The notes beneath the pieces were generated by a model that did not search any database, had not been told where the DNA came from, and saw only the letters and a program-made list of their open reading frames with translations. From an uncultured Eubacteriales bacterium (GTDB taxonomy: Bacteria; Bacillota; Clostridia; Oscillospirales; CAG-382): DNA of 8,532 nucleotides. The number at the start of each line of letters is the position of its first letter. Position 1 is the stretch's first letter. The translations under genes were made by a program, and so were the position numbers. Positions 1-5,806 of this stretch are shown piece after piece. Location of the stretch: NCBI GenBank assembly GCA_934444485.1, contig CAKSCN010000107.1:1-8532 (forward strand), given 5' to 3'.

Positions 1-1028
1 GCAAATACATAGGCTACTTCGACTTCAAGACGCTGAGCTGTCTTTTCTGCACGCTTGCGGTCGTCTGCGCACTCAAGAACATACGCTTTTTCACGTATCT
101 TTCGAGGAAGATAGTCGTCCTTGCCGGGAACGTACGAAGCGCCGTGCTTACTCTCGTCTACATAACCTTTATCGGATCAATGATTCTTGCGAACGACATG
201 GCGCTGATAACCTTTCTCCCTCTCGGTTACTATGTGCTTTCGTCAACCGGAAAGACGGAATATGCGGCGTTTTGCTTCATCATGCAGAATATATCCGCAA
301 ACCTCGGAGGAATGCTCACGCCTTTCGGCAATCCGCAGAACCTCTACATATACTCCCGTTTCGGCATACCGACGGGTGAGTTTATGGGGATAATGCTCTT
401 TCCGTTTCTCCTGTCGGTGACGCTTCTCACGATATGCTGTCTCTTTCTGCCGGGTACGAAAATACATCTCAGCGACAACGAGGACATCGTTCTTCCTCCG
501 GCGAGGACAATAATATACATCGTGCTTTTCGTTCTTGCCATTGCGGTTGTATTCAGGGCGGTAAACTATATTGTCGGCTTTGCCGTAATTCTTGCGGCGA
601 TGCTCTTTCTCGACCGTGAGGCTCTGGGAAAGGTTGACTATGCACTTCTCGGAACCTTCACCTGCTTTTTCATCTTCGCCGGGAATATGTCGAGAATAGG
701 TGCGGTGCGTGAGTTTATCGGCACGCTTCTCGAAAAGAACACGCTTCTCGTATCTACTCTCTCCTGTCAGTTTATAAGCAACGTGCCGTCGGCGATACTT
801 CTGTCACGCTTCACAGAAAACTATCCGTCGCTTCTTGTCGGCGTAAACATAGGCGGCGTCGGCACTCTCATCGCTTCTCTTGCAAGCCTTATCACATTCA
901 GCGAATACACCGCCCACTTCCCCGGCAGAAAGAGCGTCCTGCGCTACCTCGGTTTGTTCTCGGCGTTCAACTTCGGCTTCCTTATCGTACTCACGCTCTT
1001 CTGCTCGATTGTTTTGGGGATGAAGTGA
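1..1028 (+). CDS. SLC13/ArsB/NhaD-type ion permease, 5'-truncated by window edge
   Basis: An integral membrane transporter of the ion-transporter superfamily that includes ArsB, NhaD and SLC13 anion permeases. The frame is open from base 3, giving 341 visible residues, while these proteins usually have about 400-450, so the N-terminus lies outside the window. A GTG at 144 is internal, because coding-quality sequence continues upstream of it. Two repeat-related signatures are visible. One is NDMAL followed by GGMLTPFGNPQNL (about visible residues 64-114), the re-entrant-loop motif of the family. The other is SNVPSAILL followed by GVNIGGVGTLIASLASL (about 259-297), its counterpart in the second half. 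Hydrophobic segments run throughout, and the C-terminus is a short polar tail after the last helix. The substrate cannot be read from this: arsenite, sodium/proton exchange and di- or tricarboxylate are all possible. The gene ends in an intrinsic terminator and converges on the MgtC-like gene. Confidence 0.85.
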   Translation, partial: KYIGYFDFKTLSCLFCTLAVVCALKNIRFFTYLSRKIVVLAGNVRSAVLTLVYITFIGSMILANDMALITFLPLGYYVLSSTGKTEYAAFCFIMQNISANLGGMLTPFGNPQNLYIYSRFGIPTGEFMGIMLFPFLLSVTLLTICCLFLPGTKIHLSDNEDIVLPPARTIIYIVLFVLAIAVVFRAVNYIVGFAVILAAMLFLDREALGKVDYALLGTFTCFFIFAGNMSRIGAVREFIGTLLEKNTLLVSTLSCQFISNVPSAILLSRFTENYPSLLVGVNIGGVGTLIASLASLITFSEYTAHFPGRKSVLRYLGLFSAFNFGFLIVLTLFCSIVLGMK

Positions 1029-1045
1029 TCGCTGAAATATATGAC

Positions 1046-1086
1046 GTCCGCCACAAACCTTAACCGGAATGAGGCGGACACTTTTT
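1046..1086 (+). terminator. Intrinsic terminator of the permease gene
   Basis: A perfect 7-bp stem pairs GTCCGCC (1046-1052) with GGCGGAC (1073-1079) around a 20-nt loop, followed by five T at 1082-1086. It lies 17 nt after the permease stop. The T-run overlaps the stop codon of the convergent MgtC-like gene. In the leftward direction the same stem is followed only by a weak T-rich stretch, so it is a better rightward terminator. Confidence 0.7.
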
Positions 1087-1831
1087 ACCTCATCTCCTCG
1101 ACATAGTAAACGTAATCGATAGAGGCAAGGGCCTTTATGATTTCGCTGTGGGTTTTGTACTTCTTAAGCTCCTTGCTTTCGATTGAGAGAGCTATCGAGT
1201 AAACGCTCAGTCCCGAGCTTATGTACGCCGGGTTCGACTCTATCTCGTCAACGGCAAGACCGAGAGTTCTTATTGTAGTGATAAACTCACGGAGCTTGCT
1301 GCCGCTGTTGAGTTCAAGGTGTATTTCAAAATGGTTTGAACGGTTCTTTAAATATATCTCAAACTTCGGAAACAGCGACAGACAGCACAGAAGCACCGCA
1401 AACGAAATGAGAGTCACCGTGTAAAGTCCTGCGCCTGCCGCAAGTCCTATAAGTCCGCACGCCCAAAGACCGACCGCCGTCGTGAGTCCCTTTATCTGAT
1501 TCTTCGAGCTGAACATCATCGAGTTTACGCATATTGTCGCCGCTCCCACGACTATCGCCGCCGATATGAGGCTGAACGATGCGCCGTAAACTGTGCTCAT
1601 GTACACGTCGAGTATTGAACCGACCGTTGCCGCAAGCGACAGAAGTATAAAGGTTCTCAATCCTGCGGAATGACGCTTGCTCGACCTCTCACAGCCGATT
1701 ATCGTTGCAAGCGCTATCGAGAGTGCAATTCTCAAAGCAGCCGATGCGGCGTTAAGTCCGACCGACCACTCACCCAAAAACACGGCAATCGGATCTGACG
1801 CCGCTCTTATTATATTCATTGGTATATCCAT
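1085..1831 (-). CDS. MgtC/SapB-family membrane protein (divergent)
   Basis: A 248-residue protein with about five membrane segments in the first 155 residues and a soluble C-terminal domain (about 166-248) that fits the ACT-like domain of MgtC proteins. Family signatures are IIGCERS (44-50, matching the usual G.ER), AGLRT (56-60) and KGLTTAVGLW (114-123) followed by IGLAAGAG (128-135). MgtC proteins are linked to survival at low Mg2+ or in acid and to control of membrane energetics; they are not established Mg2+ pumps. The glycine-rich segment usually seen between the AGLRT and GLTTA motifs (GIGFLGAG-like) is replaced by VVGAATICVNSMMF (94-107), so this is a divergent member. The ATG at 1831 is chosen because GGAAGG at 1841-1846 stands 9 nt upstream. 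The gene starts 24 nt after the antiporter stop and is almost certainly co-transcribed with it. Stop is TAA. Confidence 0.83.
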   Translation of the reverse strand: MDIPMNIIRAASDPIAVFLGEWSVGLNAASAALRIALSIALATIIGCERSSKRHSAGLRTFILLSLAATVGSILDVYMSTVYGASFSLISAAIVVGAATICVNSMMFSSKNQIKGLTTAVGLWACGLIGLAAGAGLYTVTLISFAVLLCCLSLFPKFEIYLKNRSNHFEIHLELNSGSKLREFITTIRTLGLAVDEIESNPAYISSGLSVYSIALSIESKELKKYKTHSEIIKALASIDYVYYVEEMR

Positions 1832-1840
1832 AGTTACAAC

Positions 1841-1846
1841 CCTTCC
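1841..1846 (-). promoter_or_regulatory. Ribosome binding site of the MgtC-like gene
   Basis: On the minus strand GGAAGG lies 9 nt before the ATG at 1831, inside the 24-nt gap after the antiporter gene. It supports the first ATG over the second in-frame ATG (codon 5), which would be about 21 nt away. Confidence 0.65.
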
Positions 1847-1855
1847 TTTCGGTAT

Positions 1856-3298
1856 TTATCTTGCGCCGAAACGGCGGCGGTTCATCGTGTAGTATGCGTC
1901 GAGCTGATCCTTGGCGGCGGCGTCGAACGCCTGCTCCTCCTCGGACACGGTATACTCCGGAAGCTCGCTTCTTATCTTGTTTATGCGCTCTATGAGAAGC
2001 TCGACGTCGTTTTTCTTCTTTCCTTCGGCGTCGGTTTCCTCAATAGGCACTATGTCCTCTATCTTATCCGAATACGATCCCGAAAGGTACAGAGACAGGC
2101 TTGCAAGCGCCGGACCCGCCATCTCGTAGAGTACGCTTGAGGCAAGGATTATCGTTTCAAGCGATTCTCCGACAGTACCTCCGAGCGTTCTTGCACCGAG
2201 AGCGGCAAGACCTATCGTGACTCCTGCCTGCGGTATGAGTGCAAGACCGAGGTAATCCCTCACCTTTCTGTCCTTCTTACAGACGGCGCATCCCAAGAAT
2301 GCACCGGCGTATTTGCCGACGATTCTCACAATAAAGTAAATAACGCCCACAACTATAAGCGGCGTTGCGCCTATGCTTCCAGACGTGCTGAAAAGTGCGT
2401 CTATGCGGAAGTTGAGCCCCGAGCGGACGAAAAACAACAGAAGTATCGGCGGACTGAAATAGTTGAGCTGTTTGAAAAGCTTGTCGTCGTCGGCAATGTT
2501 TCGGTAGACCGTACCCATTGACATACAACCGAGAAGCGGCGATATTTCAAGCACCGCACAGATTCCGCAGAACGTAAACAGAAGCGAAATGAGAATGATA
2601 AGCCTGTTGTCGGTCGAACGCTTTGATATGAGAAGCTTCAGTATAAATCCGAAAAGTCCGCCGAGAGCAAGCACCGCAAGGTTAGACAGAAGCGGCACTA
2701 TTATACTCATTACATTGACGCTTGTACTCGACGCCGCACTCTGCGCAAGCGATATTGCGATACTGTAGGCAAGAAGCGCAATTATATCGTCGATTACGAC
2801 CACCTGCAAAAGAGTGTTGACAAAGTCGCCCTTTGCGCCGGTCTGGCGTATTGTCATCATGGTTGACGTAGACGAAGTCGCCGTTGCAAGAGCCGCAAGG
2901 ACTATCGAGAACGAAAAATCAAGATGAAGCACGGTAAACGAGACGAAGAATATAAGTATCGCCGCAAGAAGCGCTTCAAACATGGTTATGACGATTACCT
3001 TTGCGCTGTTCTGCTTTATCACGGAGAGCTTGAAGTACTCGCCCGACGAGAAAGCGATAAACGCAAGGGCAATATCCGACAGAAACTCCATGCCGTCAAT
3101 GACGTTTCTCGGAACGAGGTCGAGGCAAAAGCTCCCGAGAAGAACGCCTGCCAGAATGTATGCGGTCACGTTCGGAAGATGAAGCCGCTTTGTTATTCTC
3201 GTTGCGGCAAAGCCGGTGAAAAACATCAGCGCCGTTGAGATTATTATCGACGCAACGGTTGATGTTCCCCGAAGTGCCGTTTGAATATAGCCTAACAA
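1856..3298 (-). CDS. CPA2-family cation:proton antiporter (Kef/NapA/GerN-like, no RCK domain)
   Basis: A 480-residue secondary transporter predicted to exchange Na+ or K+ for protons across the cytoplasmic membrane. Residues 15-405 are a chain of hydrophobic helices. LPNVTAYILAGVLLG (41-55) is the typical first-helix motif. ALATATSSTSTMM (136-148) matches the unwound helix of the core domain. VVVIDDIIALL (166-176) has two adjacent aspartates, D170 and D171, at the ion-binding position, a pattern associated with electrogenic antiporters. R325 and K329 lie in the conserved R..GK segment, and GLALIPQAGVTIGLAALG (351-368) is also family-typical. There is no C-terminal Rossmann (RCK/TrkA-N) domain as in full-length KefB/KefC; instead a charged tail of about 70 residues follows. 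The start is TTG at 3298, fixed by AGGAGG 7 nt upstream. It is first in an operon with the MgtC-like gene and divergent from the LysR gene. The ion specificity is not readable. Confidence 0.87.
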   Translation of the reverse strand: MLGYIQTALRGTSTVASIIISTALMFFTGFAATRITKRLHLPNVTAYILAGVLLGSFCLDLVPRNVIDGMEFLSDIALAFIAFSSGEYFKLSVIKQNSAKVIVITMFEALLAAILIFFVSFTVLHLDFSFSIVLAALATATSSTSTMMTIRQTGAKGDFVNTLLQVVVIDDIIALLAYSIAISLAQSAASSTSVNVMSIIVPLLSNLAVLALGGLFGFILKLLISKRSTDNRLIILISLLFTFCGICAVLEISPLLGCMSMGTVYRNIADDDKLFKQLNYFSPPILLLFFVRSGLNFRIDALFSTSGSIGATPLIVVGVIYFIVRIVGKYAGAFLGCAVCKKDRKVRDYLGLALIPQAGVTIGLAALGARTLGGTVGESLETIILASSVLYEMAGPALASLSLYLSGSYSDKIEDIVPIEETDAEGKKKNDVELLIERINKIRSELPEYTVSEEEQAFDAAAKDQLDAYYTMNRRRFGAR

Positions 3299-3305
3299 AC
3301 AATTA

Positions 3306-3311
3306 CCTCCT
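3306..3311 (-). promoter_or_regulatory. Strong ribosome binding site fixing a TTG start for the antiporter
   Basis: The minus strand reads AGGAGG, 7 nt upstream of the TTG at 3298-3296. No in-frame ATG or GTG lies at a suitable distance, and the next in-frame ATG (codon 25) falls inside the first membrane helix. A second TTG at 3302 is out of frame. TTG initiation is therefore the best reading. Confidence 0.75.
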
Positions 3312-3341
3312 CTTTAACGATAAATATTTACTCTTTCGGTC

Positions 3342-3370
3342 TTGAAAGATAATACATTATATGATACACT
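3342..3370 (+). promoter_or_regulatory. Candidate promoter of the LysR regulator gene
   Basis: TTGAAA (3342-3347), a 17-nt spacer and TACACT (3365-3370) form a plausible sigma-A promoter for the rightward regulator. It overlaps the leftward antiporter promoter, so the two would interfere, as is common at LysR-type divergent loci. The -10 is weak (4 of 6 matches). Confidence 0.4.
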
Positions 3371-3388
3371 ATTATTCCATAAAGTCAA
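3356..3388 (-). promoter_or_regulatory. Candidate sigma-A promoter of the antiporter-MgtC operon
   Basis: On the minus strand TTGACT (3388-3383) could be the -35. The -10 could be TATCAT (3366-3361) at 16-nt spacing, or the overlapping perfect TATAAT (3361-3356), which has a longer 21-nt spacing from TTGACT. The region is very AT-rich, so the exact choice is uncertain. The leader to the TTG start would be about 50 nt. Confidence 0.5.
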
Positions 3389-3411
3389 ATGATATTATTT
3401 TGTGATGTCAT
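3389..3411. promoter_or_regulatory. Imperfect inverted repeat, possible LysR-type operator
   Basis: ATGATAT (3389-3395) and ATGTCAT (3405-3411) form an inverted repeat with 6 of 7 matching positions and a 9-nt spacer. It sits directly upstream of the antiporter -35 candidate (3383-3388) and between the regulator's promoter and its start codon. That placement would suit both activation of the antiporter operon and autorepression. It is only loosely like the T-N11-A box, and AT-rich sequence makes chance dyads likely. Confidence 0.35.
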
Positions 3412-3424
3412 AAATAATTTTAAT

Positions 3425-3429
3425 GGAGG
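3425..3429 (+). promoter_or_regulatory. Ribosome binding site that sets the LysR start at 3435
   Basis: GGAGG at 3425-3429 is 5 nt before the ATG at 3435. The in-frame ATG at 3423 overlaps this GGAGG and has no Shine-Dalgarno of its own. Starting at 3435 also gives the usual very short N-terminus before the winged helix. Confidence 0.75.
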
Positions 3430-3434
3430 CTCGA

Positions 3435-4331
3435 ATGCTCGACATAAAGACCGACACGCTCATTGCCGTTGCGGAGGAAAAAAAGTTCACCGCCGCCGCC
3501 GAAAAGCTCTCGCTCACACAGCCTGCGGTAAGTCACCAGATAGGCAAGCTTGAGGAGGAGCTGGGGTGCAAGCTGTTTTTGCGCGGAAACGGCGAATTCA
3601 GGCTGACTCCCGAGGGTGAAATAGCCGTAAAATACGCAAGGCGCTTCAAGGCGATGTACGCAAAAATGCTCACCGAAATAGACGACTGTGGCAAAAATCT
3701 CACCAAGGTGAGAATAGGCATAACTCACACCGCCGAGAGCAGCATTATCGCCGAAGCCCTCGCAAAGTGCGGAAGCTCCGAGAGCGGAGTTTTGATAACT
3801 ATTATTACTGATACGATAAAAAATCTTTATAGTATGCTTGAAAATTATGAGCTTGACATAGCCATAGTGGAAGACAAGCCGACAAATCCCGGACTTTATT
3901 CGGTGATGCTCGACACGGACTTTCTCGTGTGCGTAATGTCGAACAACAATCCGCTTGCGAAGCAGTCGATGGTGACTCTCGGCGAGCTTAAGCGTGAGAG
4001 AATGATACTCCGTCTTCCGTCGTCGGCAACACGAATGCTCTTTGAGGCGACTCTTGAAAGTCTCGGCGAGTCGATAGACTCCTTCAACGTTGTACTCGAG
4101 GTTGACAATATAGCAACGATAAAGAACCTCATCCGAAAGGATTTCGGCGTATCGATACTTCCGAGAAGTGCGTGCCTCGACGAGCTTGGCAAAAAGAAAA
4201 TCACGGCACTGCCCATAGAAAACCTCAGCATGGTGCGTGAGACAAACATAGTTTACAAGAAGGATTTTTCCCACACGGGAATACTCAAGGACATAACCCG
4301 TGCGTACAAGGACATCGAGAGAAAAGAGTAA
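3435..4331 (+). CDS. LysR-family transcriptional regulator
   Basis: A 298-residue DNA-binding regulator with the standard LysR layout. The winged helix-turn-helix is at residues 2-62: FTAAAEKLSLTQPAVSHQIGKLEEELGCKLF covers the HTH, with TQPAVSHQI as recognition helix, and LTPEGEIAVKYARR is the wing and start of the linker helix. A periplasmic-binding-protein-like effector domain follows, from about residue 91 (VRIGITHTAESSI) to the C-terminus. Length is normal for the family. It starts divergently from the antiporter-MgtC operon, so that operon is the likely target; regulators such as NhaR give a precedent for LysR control of antiporters, but the effector is unknown. DNA around 3787-3851 is clearly more AT-rich than the rest of the gene. 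The next gene begins 12 nt after the TAA, and AGGAGG at 4331-4336 overlaps the last base of that stop. Confidence 0.9.
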   Translation: MLDIKTDTLIAVAEEKKFTAAAEKLSLTQPAVSHQIGKLEEELGCKLFLRGNGEFRLTPEGEIAVKYARRFKAMYAKMLTEIDDCGKNLTKVRIGITHTAESSIIAEALAKCGSSESGVLITIITDTIKNLYSMLENYELDIAIVEDKPTNPGLYSVMLDTDFLVCVMSNNNPLAKQSMVTLGELKRERMILRLPSSATRMLFEATLESLGESIDSFNVVLEVDNIATIKNLIRKDFGVSILPRSACLDELGKKKITALPIENLSMVRETNIVYKKDFSHTGILKDITRAYKDIERKE

Positions 4332-4336
4332 GGAGG
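4331..4336 (+). promoter_or_regulatory. Ribosome binding site of the DUF2130 gene
   Basis: A perfect AGGAGG overlaps the last base of the LysR stop codon and lies 7 nt before the ATG at 4344. It suggests efficient translation and coupling to the upstream gene. Confidence 0.8.
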
Positions 4337-4343
4337 AAACGGT

Positions 4344-5732
4344 ATGCAGGAGATAAAATGCCCGAAATGCGGCGAAGTATTCACCGTTGACGAATCGGGA
4401 TATGCGGCGATAGTGAAGCAGGTAAGAGACCGTGAGTTTGAGAAAGAGCTTGAAGCACGCAGTCTTTCGGCGGTGAAGCTTGCCGAGACACGGGCGGAAG
4501 TGAAATTCAACGAGGAAATGCGCAAAAAGGACAGCGAGATAAACGCTCTGCGCTCAAAGATAGAGTCGGGCGACGCCGCAAAGAAGCTTGCCGTAAGCGA
4601 CGCCGAATCGAAGAAGGATAAAGAGATATCGGAAAAAGACTCACAAATCGCCGAGCTGAGAGCGAAACTCCTCGCCGGGGACAACGAGAAAAAGCTTGCG
4701 GTAAACGAGGCGGTAAGTGAAAAGGAGACCGAAATACTCTCCCTCAAGGCAAAGCTTGAAAGCAAGGAAAACGAATCGGTGCTTGCGGTTAAGGTTGCAG
4801 TTGCCGAGAAAGATGAGGAGCTGTCAAAGCAGCGTGAGACAATCGCAATGCTAAGCGGAAAAATCGATGCCGACAAAAAGTCCGCCGAGCTGAGTGAGCG
4901 CACTATCAGAGAAAAGTACGAGGAAAAGCTTCACGACAAGGACGAGCAGATAGCCTACTACAAGGATCTCAAGGCACGTCAATCGACGAAAATGGTCGGA
5001 GAGACCCTCGAACAGCACTGTGAGATCGAGTTCAACCGTCTTCGTGCGACAGGCTTCCGAAACGCCTACTTTGAGAAGGACAACGACGCACGCACCGGAA
5101 GCAAAGGCGACTACATATTCCGTGAAAGCGACGAGGACGGCACGGAGTTCATATCCATCATGTTCGAGATGAAAAACGAGATGTCCGAAACTGCGACAAA
5201 GCACAAAAACGAGGACTTCTTTAAGGAGCTTGACAAGGACAGAAACGAGAAAAAGTGCGAGTATGCGGTGCTTGTGTCTCTTCTTGAGGCGGACAGCGAG
5301 CTTTACAATTCCGGAATAGTCGATGTTTCGTACAGATATCCGAAGATGTACGTAATTCGTCCGCAGTTCTTCATTCCGATGATAACGCTTCTGCGAAACG
5401 CTGCGCAGGAGTCGCTTTCATACCGCCGTCAGCTTATAAGTATGCAGAACCAGAACATCGATATCTCACATTTTGAAGCCGACATGAACGATTTCAAGGA
5501 CAAGTTTTCACGCAACTACAGACTCGCAAGCGAGAAGTTCTCCAAGGCAATCGAGGAGATAGACAAGACCATCGACCACCTGCAAAAGACAAAGGATGCG
5601 CTTCTTTCCTCCGAGAACAATCTGCGCCTTGCGAACAACAAAGCGGAGGAGCTGTCGATAAAGCGTCTTACGAAGAATAACCCCACCATGGCCGAAAAGT
5701 TCGCCGCACTGAAGTCCGAGGACGACGCTTAA
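4344..5732 (+). CDS. DUF2130-domain coiled-coil protein, possible PD-(D/E)XK-type nuclease fold
   Basis: A 462-residue cytoplasmic protein of the DUF2130 family, whose function is not established. The N-terminus has one CPKC pair (C6, C9), half of a zinc ribbon, with no second pair. Residues about 25-215 are charged heptad-rich coiled coil, including three degenerate copies of a repeat starting KKLAV (about 80-115, 116-144, 145-179). The conserved domain spans about 216-445: MVGETLEQHCEIEFN, GSKGDYIF, IMFEMKNE, KHKNEDFFKELDKD, CEYAVLVSLLEADSELYNSGIVDVS and YVIRPQFFIP. Within it D256 and the pair E275/K277 form a D-x18-ExK pattern on likely strands, and E223, E227 or E229 lies on a helix before them, resembling the active site of PD-(D/E)XK nucleases. 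The coiled-coil-plus-domain architecture recalls RmuC. No signal peptide or membrane helix is seen. It is likely co-transcribed with the LysR gene, 12 nt upstream. Start is ATG with AGGAGG 7 nt before it. Confidence 0.85.
   Translation: MQEIKCPKCGEVFTVDESGYAAIVKQVRDREFEKELEARSLSAVKLAETRAEVKFNEEMRKKDSEINALRSKIESGDAAKKLAVSDAESKKDKEISEKDSQIAELRAKLLAGDNEKKLAVNEAVSEKETEILSLKAKLESKENESVLAVKVAVAEKDEELSKQRETIAMLSGKIDADKKSAELSERTIREKYEEKLHDKDEQIAYYKDLKARQSTKMVGETLEQHCEIEFNRLRATGFRNAYFEKDNDARTGSKGDYIFRESDEDGTEFISIMFEMKNEMSETATKHKNEDFFKELDKDRNEKKCEYAVLVSLLEADSELYNSGIVDVSYRYPKMYVIRPQFFIPMITLLRNAAQESLSYRRQLISMQNQNIDISHFEADMNDFKDKFSRNYRLASEKFSKAIEEIDKTIDHLQKTKDALLSSENNLRLANNKAEELSIKRLTKNNPTMAEKFAALKSEDDA
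4581..4880 (+). repeat. Degenerate tandem repeat within the coiled coil of the DUF2130 gene
   Basis: Three consecutive units in protein space begin KKLAVSDA (codon 80), KKLAVNEA (codon 116) and SVLAVKVA (codon 145). Unit lengths are 36, 29 and about 35 residues, so the middle unit is shorter by exactly one heptad. The DNA still shows the relationship: AAGCTTGC followed by GTAA occurs in both of the first two units. This suggests growth of the coiled coil by internal duplication. Confidence 0.6.
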
Positions 5733-5755
5733 CGGCACACAAAGCACGAAAACAC

Positions 5756-5794
5756 AAAAGTCCGCCGGTTTTTACGCCGACGGACAGATTTTTT
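5756..5794. terminator. Bidirectional intrinsic terminator between convergent genes
   Basis: Arms 5760-5769 (GTCCGCCGGT) and 5776-5785 (GCCGACGGAC) pair with one mismatch and one G-T wobble around a 6-nt loop. Six T follow at 5789-5794 for rightward transcripts from the DUF2130 gene. Four A precede at 5756-5759, giving a T-run for leftward transcripts from the purine permease gene. Confidence 0.85.
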
Positions 5795-5806
5795 GCTTTA
5801 TTAAAA

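Noticed and set aside
144..146. GTG as the start codon of the left-edge permease
   Set aside because: The frame stays open to base 3 with hydrophobic, family-like sequence upstream, so the GTG is internal to a truncated gene.
1085..1831. MgtC-like gene as a decayed pseudogene because of the missing glycine-rich segment
   Set aside because: The frame is intact and full length, with good flanking motifs, a ribosome binding site and a normal C-terminal domain, so divergence is more likely than decay.
3423..3425. ATG at 3423 as the LysR start
   Set aside because: It overlaps the GGAGG that serves the ATG at 3435 and has no ribosome binding site of its own.
3420..4274. Leftward open frame (284 codons) opposite the LysR gene
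   Set aside because: It shows no recognisable domain and no suitable ribosome binding site, and it lies wholly across a canonical LysR gene.
4253..4903. Leftward Ser/Phe-rich open frame opposite the DUF2130 coiled coil
   Set aside because: The serine and phenylalanine richness is the reverse complement of GAA/AAG-rich coiled-coil codons; there is no independent evidence of coding.
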